A DNA stretch of 8,323 nt from an uncultured Lachnospiraceae bacterium (GCA_944384285.1 CALWSX010000071.1:1-8323); one strand, 5' to 3'; positions 1 to 4,819 are shown, numbered from the stretch's first letter. The notes: generated by a model not told the origin, from the sequence alone. Translations and numbers: made by a program.

Positions 1-48
<48 letters not shown>

Positions 49-93
49 ATTTTCATCTGACAAAGAAAAATAAATAAAAAGGAGCAGCAAATA

Positions 94-423
94 ATGAATT
101 TTAAAAATCCATATTTTACAAACGTAGAAAGAATTCAACTTTTAGAAAGATGGATAATATTTCACAGCTATTTGTATTATGAATTAAATGAAAATATTGT
201 ATCAGATGCAAATTATAATGCAAATACAAAACAGCTATTATATTTGAAAGAAAAGTATCCTGAAAGTTTTAAAAAAACAAAATACTATAAATATTTTAAA
301 GATTTTGAATCTGGTACAGGATTTGATCTTTATTCAAAAATAAAATCAGATAATAATATTGAATTAATGAAGGCTTTAGAAAATGATTATAAATTATTAA
401 AAAATAATTTGAAAAAAAGTTAA
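94..423 (+). CDS. DNA ligase LigA-related protein (domain Ia-like)
   Basis: This 109-residue protein resembles the N-terminal Ia domain of NAD-dependent DNA ligase, in the short stand-alone form found in many Bacillota phages. Residues 24-42 (HSYLYYEL...SDANYN) align with the LigA segment that binds the NMN half of NAD. Tyr28, Asp38 and Tyr41 match E. coli Tyr22, Asp32 and Tyr35, while the equivalents of His23 and Asp36 are Tyr29 and Asn42. A further family-like segment is the FESGTGFDLYSKI stretch near residues 71-83. There is no adenylation domain with a KxDG lysine, so it cannot be a complete ligase; its role is unknown. The start is supported by AGGAG at 80-84, 9 nt upstream of the ATG. 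It ends just before the first promoter, so it closes whatever transcript comes from the left. Family assignment is good; function is not known. Confidence 0.82.
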   Translation: MNFKNPYFTNVERIQLLERWIIFHSYLYYELNENIVSDANYNANTKQLLYLKEKYPESFKKTKYYKYFKDFESGTGFDLYSKIKSDNNIELMKALENDYKLLKNNLKKS

Positions 424-463
424 AAAAACCTATTTACATTTCATCATATATGTATTATAATAT
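422..463 (+). promoter_or_regulatory. Sigma-A-type promoter P1 driving the AAA+ ATPase
   Basis: TTTACA (433-438) and a perfect TATAAT (456-461) are separated by the ideal 17 bp. An A7 tract (422-428) lies immediately upstream and could act as an UP element. The probable start is near G468, giving a leader of about 53 nt before the ATPase ATG. The layout A7, two bases, TATTTACA, 17 bases, TATAATAT is repeated exactly at the second promoter (3358-3399). Prediction from sequence only. Confidence 0.85.
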
Positions 464-505
464 AACTGTAAGTAAGGTTAGTTAAAAAGTTAGATGAAAA
501 TAAAC

Positions 506-511
506 AAGGAG
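506..511 (+). promoter_or_regulatory. Ribosome binding site fixing the ATPase start at 521
   Basis: AAGGAG at 506-511 lies 9 nt upstream of ATG 521. An upstream in-frame ATG at 494 has no Shine-Dalgarno sequence before it and would place this AAGGAG inside the gene, so 521 is preferred. Confidence 0.85.
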
Positions 512-520
512 ATAAAAACT

Positions 521-1564
521 ATGATGAATGTAAAGAATATCGTAAGAGAAGAAAATAACATTGTTAGAGTTGTTATGGATGACGATAAAGAATATACAAG
601 AAAGTGTAGAAAAGAAAAAGGCTTTAACTTCTTCATCATTGGAGGATATAAATTTACATTCGATGAAGAAATGGAGATTGTAGATGTAAAAAAGATATAT
701 GATGCTTCAATCAAAAAGTCTAAAACAAATGCAAAAAAAGATAGCAATAAAACAAATAAAGTAGAAGAAAAGAAAGTAGTTGAAAAAAATAAAAAAATAG
801 TAAAAGATGTAACAGGCAAAGAAATTCGTCATAAAGAATATGAAACAATTAAAACTTGTTTGGAAGCAAATATTCCGGTTTATTTAACAGGACCTGCTGG
901 CTCAGGTAAAAATTATACAATCAAAGAAATAGCAAAGGACTTAGGTCTTGAATTCTATTTTACAAATTCTGTTCAGCAGGAATATAAGCTGACAGGCTTT
1001 ATAGATGCAGGTGGTGTATACCACGAAACAGAATTCTATAAAGCATTTAAAAATGGGGGTTTATTTTTCCTTGATGAACTTGATGCTTCTATTCCTGAAG
1101 TATTAATACTTCTTAATGCTGCTATAGCCAATGGTTATTTCGAATTTCCAAACGGAAAAATAGATGCAAATGAGAATTTTAGAGTAATAGCTGCTGGTAA
1201 TACTGTTGGCACAGGTGCTGATGAACAGTATACAGGTAGAATGGTTATTGATTCAGCAACAATGGATAGATTTGTTATTATTGAATTCAATTACGATGAA
1301 AATGTAGAACTCAAAATTGCAAATGGTGATAAAGATTTAATTGATTTTGTACATTCATTAAGAGAACAGTCAAATAAATTTGATATGAATTATATTTTCT
1401 CTTACAGATGTATTGAGTATATTACGAAGTTGATAAATGTGATGAATGTTGAAAAGGTTTTAACTATTTCGGTATTCAAAGGCATGTCGAAAGATGAAAT
1501 TAGAATGTTTAATTTCAATTTTGATAATAAGTATGTAAAAGCTGCCAGAAAACTGGCAGCTTAA
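521..1564 (+). CDS. MoxR/CbbQ-like AAA+ ATPase (AAA_5 type), phage form
   Basis: A 347-residue P-loop ATPase. Residues 1-60 are a small N-terminal region and about 62-105 a Lys/Glu-rich linker. The AAA+ core has Walker A GPAGSGKN (124-131), Walker B LFFLDELD (181-188, acidic pair Asp185-Glu186), sensor 1 around AAGNT (Asn227) and a likely arginine finger in MDRF (Arg250). The residue after the P-loop lysine is Asn rather than Ser/Thr, which I recall as usual for this phage subgroup. Cellular MoxR, CbbQ, NorQ and CobS relatives are ring ATPases that remodel a partner, often with a VWA protein. No such partner is visible here, so the target is unknown. It is the first gene behind promoter P1 and prefers AUU over AUA for Ile, consistent with strong expression. 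The last ten codons lie in a GC-rich hairpin, and the protein ends in KLAA, like an ssrA tail. Confidence 0.9.
   Translation: MMNVKNIVREENNIVRVVMDDDKEYTRKCRKEKGFNFFIIGGYKFTFDEEMEIVDVKKIYDASIKKSKTNAKKDSNKTNKVEEKKVVEKNKKIVKDVTGKEIRHKEYETIKTCLEANIPVYLTGPAGSGKNYTIKEIAKDLGLEFYFTNSVQQEYKLTGFIDAGGVYHETEFYKAFKNGGLFFLDELDASIPEVLILLNAAIANGYFEFPNGKIDANENFRVIAAGNTVGTGADEQYTGRMVIDSATMDRFVIIEFNYDENVELKIANGDKDLIDFVHSLREQSNKFDMNYIFSYRCIEYITKLINVMNVEKVLTISVFKGMSKDEIRMFNFNFDNKYVKAARKLAA
1539..1562 (+). terminator. GC-rich hairpin overlapping the ATPase stop codon (possible terminator or processing site)
   Basis: AAGCTGCCAG (1539-1548) and CTGGCAGCTT (1553-1562) form a perfect 10-bp stem with an AAAA loop, unusually GC-rich for this genome. 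The 3' side continues TTAATATAAATATATA rather than a clean T run, so intrinsic termination would probably be partial. It lies 14 nt before the tRNA-Gln gene. It may therefore separate the mRNA from the tRNAs, protect the mRNA 3' end, or lower read-through into the genes beyond. Confidence 0.55.
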
Positions 1565-1575
1565 TATAAATATAT

Positions 1576-1650
1576 AGGGATATAGCCAAGCGGCAAGGCA
1601 ATGGAATTTGACTCCATCATTCATAGGTTCGAATCCTATTATCCCTGCCA
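1576..1650 (+). tRNA. tRNA-Gln (anticodon TTG)
   Basis: A full cloverleaf with encoded CCA. The acceptor stem is AGGGATA (1576-1582) with TATCCCT (1640-1646), the discriminator is G1647 and CCA is at 1648-1650. The D stem is GCC/GGC. The anticodon stem is ATGGA/TCCAT around loop ATTTGAC, with TTG at 1608-1610. The T stem is ATAGG/CCTAT with loop TTCGAAT. It reads CAA, and CAG by wobble. All stems pair without mismatches, so it should be functional. It lies 3 nt before the next tRNA, and the two are probably cut from one precursor. Confidence 0.96.
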
Positions 1651-1653
1651 TAA

Positions 1654-1729
1654 GGGCCATTAGCTCAGCGGTGAGAGCAGCCGGCTCATAACCGGTTGGT
1701 CCGGGGTTCAAATCCCTGATGGCCCACCA
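1654..1729 (+). tRNA. tRNA with CAT anticodon, probably tRNA-Ile2 (lysidine, AUA-reading) rather than tRNA-Met
   Basis: A full cloverleaf: acceptor GGGCCAT/ATGGCCC (1654-1660 and 1719-1725), discriminator A1726, CCA 1727-1729. The D stem is GCTC/GAGC. The anticodon stem is GCCGG/CCGGT with loop CTCATAA and CAT at 1687-1689. The T stem is CGGGG/CCCTG with loop TTCAAAT. The G1-C72 pair and lack of three G-C pairs in the anticodon stem argue against initiator tRNA. Pairs C4-G69 and C5-G68 are the ones E. coli TilS uses to pick tRNA-Ile2 for lysidine modification, and the GGCTCATAACC and TTGGTC segments look like Ile2. Decoding AUA would suit the AUA-rich genes here. The tRNA call is firm; the identity is inferred and elongator Met is the alternative. 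Confidence 0.93.
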
Positions 1730-1777
1730 TTTATTAAATATTATCAAAATTAATTAAATTAATCAAAAGGAGTAAAT

Positions 1778-2311
1778 GTGGAAAATAAAAAAAGGAGAAA
1801 AAGGAATGGCAAATTCTATTCAAAAAATGAAAAAAGAGTAATGGAGTTATATGGTTTAAAAGCGACTCCAATGTCGGGTGCAGGATGGTTAATAAAAGAA
1901 GATGGGCAAAATGAAAACATTATTGCTCAACTAAAAAGCACTGATTATTCAAGCTATAAAATAAATTTAGATGATATTGATAAACTTGAATATCATGCTT
2001 TGGTTGAAAACAAAATTCCTTTATTTATAATTGAATTTTTGCAAAGGGATGAAAGATATTTTTTAATAAAACCGCAAAATCTATATAAGCTAAGTAATTT
2101 ATTGGAATGTAAAGAATATAAAAGTGATGGAATAATAAATGAATTAAATATTGAAAATGACGAAATAAATAAAGAGAATGAAAATGGAAAAATAAAAATT
2201 GTAAGTTCTTTGAAAGCAAAAGAAAAGTTTTATAAAGAGCTTGAAAAAGAAAGGGAAAGAAAAAATGAAAAATTTAGAAAAAGCAAACTTAATGAAAAAA
2301 ATAATAAATGA
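1778..2311 (+). CDS. Probable PDDEXK-fold nuclease, Holliday-junction-resolvase-like
   Basis: A 177-residue protein with a basic N-terminus (MENKKRRKRNGK). A nuclease-like core follows: Glu23 in VMELYG, the SGAG loop (33-36), an acidic residue at Glu41/Asp42, then the strand IIAQLKST with Gln51 and Lys53, and later the hydrophobic strands PLFIIEF (81-87) and YFLIKP (94-99). The order E, SGxG, D, (E/Q)xK, helix, strand is that of small phage PDDEXK resolvase-like enzymes; here the usual Glu of ExK is Gln, as in RecU-type QxK. It probably cuts branched or double-stranded DNA during recombination or before packaging. From about residue 110 the protein is a Lys/Glu/Asn-rich tail. The start is GTG, with AAAAGGAG at 1765-1772 and 5 nt spacing; an ATG at 1776 opens only a 21-codon frame. 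The 3' end overlaps the next gene. Confidence 0.72.
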   Translation: MENKKRRKRNGKFYSKNEKRVMELYGLKATPMSGAGWLIKEDGQNENIIAQLKSTDYSSYKINLDDIDKLEYHALVENKIPLFIIEFLQRDERYFLIKPQNLYKLSNLLECKEYKSDGIINELNIENDEINKENENGKIKIVSSLKAKEKFYKELEKERERKNEKFRKSKLNEKNNK

Positions 2312-2528
2312 AAAAAATAATAAAATAAAAAAATTAAAGATTGGAGAAAAATTTTATATAAGAACAAAAGAAAATTTAATACCAAAACAGGCAATATTTG
2401 TAGGGATATATGGTATTGACAATGACATACTTTCATTTGAAACAAATGGATATAAAATAAATTATAAAATAATAGACATTTGCATGGGAGATGTGGAAAT
2501 AAAAAATGAAAAAGGAGAAATAATATAA
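2265..2528 (+). CDS. Hypothetical protein (87 aa)
   Basis: I do not recognise this protein. The first 30 residues are Lys/Asn-rich and overlap the end of the nuclease gene in another frame. The rest (about 31-87) looks like a small beta domain: GEKFYIRT, then QAIFVGIYGI, LSFETNGYKINYKI and VEIKNEKG. Such an arrangement suits a small barrel-like fold, but no family can be named. Start choice: ATG 2265 has AAAGGGA about 8 to 9 nt upstream. ATG 2292 would give 78 residues but has no ribosome binding site, and a TTG at 2241 gives 95 residues. The 47-bp overlap with the preceding gene points to translational coupling. The stop TAA abuts the next ATG directly. Confidence 0.65.
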   Translation: MKNLEKANLMKKIINEKNNKIKKLKIGEKFYIRTKENLIPKQAIFVGIYGIDNDILSFETNGYKINYKIIDICMGDVEIKNEKGEII

Positions 2529-2891
2529 ATGAAAAAAGTAAAAGTAAAATTAGAAGTTCAATATGATGGTCACAGTGTAAAAAAGAATACTTCTGTTGAT
2601 TTAAGATTTAAGGCACCATATTCAGAATTAGTAAATTGTTTAGAATTATTACAGCTTTTAAATTGTAATGTAGAAGTATTAGCAAAAATTAATACAAATA
2701 AACCTATAAAAATAGGCACATTTTATTTAAATGAATTAAAAGTAGATAGAGACGGTGAATCAAATATAAAATTTAATTCTGAATCAGATTTTGTTGAGTT
2801 AAATAATATAAATTTATTGTCGGAAAAAGAAATAGTTGTCAATATATTATGTGTAGGAAATATAGAAGAAGATGAAGAAGGTGATGAATAA
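2529..2891 (+). CDS. Hypothetical protein (120 aa) with acidic tail
   Basis: Not assignable to a named family. The pattern is mostly beta: alternating hydrophobics in KVKVKLEVQY (3-12), a helix-like stretch SELVNCLELLQLL (32-44), then strands NVEVLAKI, IKIGTFYL and EIVVNILCV. The last residues, EEDEEGDE, form an acidic tail. No membrane segment or signal peptide is present. AAAGGAG at 2511-2517, inside the previous gene, precedes the ATG by 11 nt, and the ATG follows the previous stop with no gap. Its own stop overlaps the next start as TAATG, so it is part of a tightly coupled run with both neighbours. Confidence 0.8.
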   Translation: MKKVKVKLEVQYDGHSVKKNTSVDLRFKAPYSELVNCLELLQLLNCNVEVLAKINTNKPIKIGTFYLNELKVDRDGESNIKFNSESDFVELNNINLLSEKEIVVNILCVGNIEEDEEGDE

Positions 2892-3118
2892 TGAAAGAAG
2901 GTTTATCATATGCTTCTTTAAAAAATATAGCAAAAATAATAGGAGAAGTAGAAAGTGAAGTAAAAGAAATATTTGATGATTCATCATTAACAAAGCCTAT
3001 AAAGTCAGATTTGGTATTATCAAAAAGAAATATGGCTTATAATAATATAAAAGCTGAAATAAAAAATTTTAAAAGTAAAATAAAGAAAATAAGAGAGGAA
3101 AAAGAAGAAAATGATTAA
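2891..3118 (+). CDS. Hypothetical protein (75 aa), C-terminal coiled coil likely
   Basis: Unrecognised. The N-terminal half (SLKNIAKIIGEVESEVKEIF, near 9-28) looks helical. The C-terminal third is dominated by Lys, Glu and Ile in a pattern that suggests a charged helix or coiled coil, ending EEKEEND. The ATG overlaps the previous stop by one base (TAATG). It has an unusually full Shine-Dalgarno match, AAGGTGAT at 2878-2885, encoded in the acidic tail of the upstream gene. The end overlaps the next gene by 8 bp. Confidence 0.8.
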   Translation: MKEGLSYASLKNIAKIIGEVESEVKEIFDDSSLTKPIKSDLVLSKRNMAYNNIKAEIKNFKSKIKKIREEKEEND

Positions 3119-3350
3119 TGGATTTGAAATAATAGGGACTTGTAGTTTATCAAAAAATAAACAACTTGTAATATCAAAAAATAAAGAAGATGAATTTGTT
3201 ATTGCAAAAAGAATAAAAGTAGATGATGAAGGATACGAGAAATATTTCTATGAGAAAGGTTCGATTATCGTAAAGGAAGAAGATTTTTATTCATTATACA
3301 ATGATTTGAAGGAATATATGAATAACAATTATTCAAGTATTATTTATTGA
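3111..3350 (+). CDS. Hypothetical protein (79 aa), small beta-rich fold
   Basis: Unrecognised with certainty. Predicted strands FEIIGTCSL, KQLVISKN and EFVIAKRIKV are followed by YEKYFYEKGSIIVKEEDF and a C-terminal helix (SLYNDLKEYM). The strand-strand-strand, KG, EE, helix order is loosely like the PC4/YdbC single-stranded-DNA-binding fold, but similarity is too weak to assign. The ATG lies inside the last codons of the previous gene (8-bp overlap), with GAGAGGA at 3093-3099 as a ribosome binding site. It is the last gene before promoter P2, so it ends the run that began at 1778. Confidence 0.75.
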   Translation: MINGFEIIGTCSLSKNKQLVISKNKEDEFVIAKRIKVDDEGYEKYFYEKGSIIVKEEDFYSLYNDLKEYMNNNYSSIIY

Positions 3351-3357
3351 AAAAAAT

Positions 3358-3399
3358 AAAAAAAGGTATTTACACATTAATAACAATGTGATATAATAT
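3358..3399 (+). promoter_or_regulatory. Sigma-A-type promoter P2 driving the AT-hook protein
   Basis: TTTACA (3369-3374), a 17-bp spacer and a perfect extended -10, TGATATAAT (TG at 3389-3390, TATAAT at 3392-3397). The A7 tract (3358-3364), two bases and TATTTACA repeat the P1 layout, and TATAATAT is shared too. The likely start is G3404, giving a 53-nt leader, the same length as predicted for P1. With the extended -10 this should be the stronger of the two. Prediction only. Confidence 0.88.
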
Positions 3400-3456
3400 T
3401 AATGACAAAACAAAATAATAAAACCTAATAAAAAAGAAAAAAAGGAGATTTAAAAA

Positions 3457-3987
3457 ATGGCTAAGAATTGGACAATGAGTGAAATTGGTAATGCAATTAT
3501 TGCAGGTGGAGATGTAGCAAGAGAAGCAATTAATGATGCTGGGAAGAGATTTCCAAATATTGTAAATATTGTATCTACTATTGCTGGTTCTCTTGTAAAT
3601 GACGTAGCAAAGGAAGCATTTGAAGAACTTATGAATGCTATGCCTGATTGGGCTACAGCAAGAAAGTTTGAAGGTGCAATAAAGTCTAAGATTGAAAATA
3701 ACGAAGATGATGAAGAGGAAGAAGCAGAAGAAAAGAAAGAAGAAAAGAAAGCAACAAAAAGAAGAGGTAGACCAGCTAAAAAGGTAGAGGAAGAAGATGA
3801 TGAAGATGATGACGATGAGATAGAGGAAGAAGATGATGAAGATGATGACGATGAGGATGAGGAGGAAGTAAAAAAGCCTGCTAAGAGAAGAGGTAGGCCG
3901 GCTAAAAAGACTACTTCTGCAAAGAAAAAGGCTTCCAAGAAAGTAGAAGACGATGAGGATGATGACGATGAAGATTGGGATATCTAA
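3457..3987 (+). CDS. AT-hook DNA-binding protein with acidic repeats
   Basis: A 176-residue protein in two parts. Residues 1-80 are a globular, helix-rich domain (MSEIGNAIIAGGDV..., PDWATARKFEGAIKSKI) that I cannot name. Residues 81-176 alternate acidic and basic blocks. There are two AT-hook motifs, KRRGRPAKK at 101-109 and 143-151, separated by a Glu/Asp block that contains a perfect 36-bp tandem duplication. A Lys-rich stretch (152-162) and a final acidic tail ending DWDI follow. AT-hooks bind the minor groove of AT-rich DNA, which is most of this genome, so a chromatin-like role in coating, bending or regulating phage DNA is likely (inference). AAAGGAG at 3441-3447 lies 9 nt before the ATG, right behind promoter P2. 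Ile codons are 8 ATT, 2 ATA and 1 ATC, unlike the ATA-rich neighbours, suggesting high expression. It ends with tandem TAA TAA stops. Confidence 0.9.
   Translation: MAKNWTMSEIGNAIIAGGDVAREAINDAGKRFPNIVNIVSTIAGSLVNDVAKEAFEELMNAMPDWATARKFEGAIKSKIENNEDDEEEEAEEKKEEKKATKRRGRPAKKVEEEDDEDDDDEIEEEDDEDDDDEDEEEVKKPAKRRGRPAKKTTSAKKKASKKVEDDEDDDDEDWDI
3785..3856 (+). repeat. 36-bp tandem duplication in the acidic linker
   Basis: The 35 bases at 3785-3819 recur exactly at 3821-3855 with a period of 36 bp. This adds 12 in-frame codons and gives two acidic units EEEDDEDDDDE separated by Ile. Because the copies are identical even at third positions, the duplication is recent or maintained, and its copy number could vary between related phages. 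Confidence 0.93.
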
Positions 3988-4110
3988 TAATCAACGTTAT
4001 CAATAAAAAGCAAGAAAATAAGGCAGAATAAAATAAATAATGCAAGCCATATATATTATAATCAAGATAATAAAAATGAATCAGACTAAATATATATGGC
4101 TTGTATGTAT
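3988..4110 (+). other. Intergenic region with inverted repeat, no clear gene
   Basis: Between the AT-hook gene and the next ORF there are about 120 bases. The only strong structure is the inverted repeat at 4040-4106. A TATAAT at 4057-4062 sits at the inner edge of the left arm but has no recognisable -35 element at the right distance. A 12-codon frame (4076-4114) ends in TGA overlapping ATG 4111, without a ribosome binding site. No T-rich terminator tail is seen. Confidence 0.6.
4040..4106. repeat. Inverted repeat with 18-bp arms and 31-nt loop
   Basis: The left arm (4040-4057, containing CAAGCCATATATATT) pairs with the right arm (4089-4106, containing AATATATATGGCTTG). There are 15 consecutive Watson-Crick pairs at 4043-4057/4089-4103, then one G-T and two more A-T pairs. 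The loop is 31 bases. As RNA it would be a stable hairpin downstream of the strongly expressed AT-hook gene. As DNA it could be a dyad operator site. No T tract follows, so it is not a standard terminator. Confidence 0.88.
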
Positions 4111-4257
4111 ATGAAATGGTTAACTGATATGGGTATAAAAATAGTGGAAGAAAGAGGATATTCTTCAGAAGATATGAAAAAGATATTATTGGAGAATAAT
4201 TCAGCTTTAATGAAAGCTATATTGATAATGTATGATATTCAAGTTAAAAAAAAGTAA
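4111..4257 (+). CDS. Small hypothetical protein (48 aa), probable first half of a split gene
   Basis: The frame reads MKWLTDMGIKIVEERG... to ...YDIQVKKK. It looks like real protein, amphipathic and mostly helical, but is not recognised. In-frame upstream ATGs at 4105 and 4096 fall in the right arm of the inverted repeat. None of the three starts has a Shine-Dalgarno sequence. ATG 4111 overlaps the TGA of a 12-codon frame (4076-4114), which could allow coupling. The ORF ends TAA TAA right after an A8 tract (4246-4253). With one A fewer it would continue into the ORF ending at 4465, giving a 117-residue protein. It may therefore be a frameshifted, slippage-expressed or truncated gene. Confidence 0.5.
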   Translation: MKWLTDMGIKIVEERGYSSEDMKKILLENNSALMKAILIMYDIQVKKK

Positions 4258-4465
4258 TAAAAGAAGTAATAATGTTGGATTTAATAGGTATGATGCTCCA
4301 TCATTAACAAATTATGCTTTAAAAATAAAAAGACATAATGGATTGTATACAAATGATTTAAATGATGCAAGAAATAGAATGTTAAAATACTCAAAACAAT
4401 TAGCAAATATAATAAATAATAAAAAAGATAAAGAAGAAGGAGTGCAATTAAAATGGAAAATATAA
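4232..4465 (+). CDS. Hypothetical protein (77 aa frame), probable second half of a split gene
   Basis: Unrecognised, basic protein, with SNNVGFNRYDAPSLTNYALKIKRHNG in its middle and a Lys/Asn-rich helical C-terminus (RNRMLKYSKQLANIINNKK). The only early in-frame ATG (4232) lies inside the preceding ORF and has no ribosome binding site. The first seven codons read the same bases as the end of that ORF in a shifted frame. This makes independent translation from 4232 doubtful. The more economical reading is that residues from about Ser8 on are the C-terminal part of a 117-residue protein joined at the A8 tract 4246-4253. The 3' end overlaps the next gene by 13 bp and carries that gene's AAGGAG. 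Exact start uncertain. Confidence 0.5.
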   Translation: MIFKLKKSNKRSNNVGFNRYDAPSLTNYALKIKRHNGLYTNDLNDARNRMLKYSKQLANIINNKKDKEEGVQLKWKI

Positions 4466-4800
4466 ATAATGTAAATATTGATGAAATACCATTTTTGAAT
4501 TGTAAAATGAAAGAAAATTCTAAAATATTAATAAAGTTATTTAACGAAATAAAATCAATAAAAAATAAAAATCTTACATATAAAGATTTTAAAGGTGATA
4601 TTGATAAAATGTCAAATTTAATGAATATAATATGTACAAAGAAAAAGAAAGAAATATCAGCAATATCTTATTTTGAAAATAGACAATATTGTCATATATA
4701 TGATAAAAATAATAAAAAGAAAGAAATTTTAACAACAATTGTGTCAAAAACATTAAGCGAGTTGTTGTTAAAAATATGTGTTTATTGTTATTACAAATAG
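4453..4800 (+). CDS. Hypothetical protein (115 aa)
   Basis: Not recognised. The protein is Lys/Asn/Ile-rich, with a helical segment KILIKLFNEIKSIKNKN (near 24-40) and a hydrophobic C-terminus (TLSELLLKICVYCYYK) that is too short and interrupted to call a membrane helix. Five Cys are scattered (17, 61, 80, 109, 112) without a zinc motif. AAGGAG at 4437-4442, inside the previous ORF, is 10 nt from ATG 4453, so the start is well supported. The stop is TAG, followed after 19 nt by the RNase H gene. Confidence 0.72.
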   Translation: MENINNVNIDEIPFLNCKMKENSKILIKLFNEIKSIKNKNLTYKDFKGDIDKMSNLMNIICTKKKKEISAISYFENRQYCHIYDKNNKKKEILTTIVSKTLSELLLKICVYCYYK

Positions 4801-4819
4801 AAATAAAAGGATATAAAAA

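Noticed and set aside
494..520. Upstream ATG 494 as start of the ATPase
   Set aside because: There is no ribosome binding site before it, and AAGGAG at 506-511 clearly serves ATG 521.
490..819. Reverse-strand ORF of 109 codons
   Set aside because: It is Phe/Ser/Leu-rich antisense of the Lys/Glu-rich ATPase N-terminus and has no start signals.
1576..1729. tRNA genes as a phage attachment site
   Set aside because: No integrase and no repeated tRNA 3' half is visible in the window.
1460..1747. 95-codon reverse-strand ORF containing RDLNPGPTGYEPAALTAEL
   Set aside because: This is the well-known false translation of the antisense strand of tRNA genes; it covers both tRNAs and the end of the ATPase gene.
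1776..1841. ATG 1776 as a gene start
   Set aside because: It opens only 21 codons, whereas the overlapping GTG 1778 opens the full nuclease gene.
3450..3938. 162-codon reverse-strand ORF rich in Ser
   Set aside because: It is the shadow of the Glu/Asp-rich AT-hook gene; poly-Ser arises from antisense GAT/GAA repeats and there is no ribosome binding site.
4057..4062. TATAAT as a third promoter
   Set aside because: No -35 element is present 16-18 bp upstream and no extended TG, so it is likely chance in AT-rich DNA, though not excluded.
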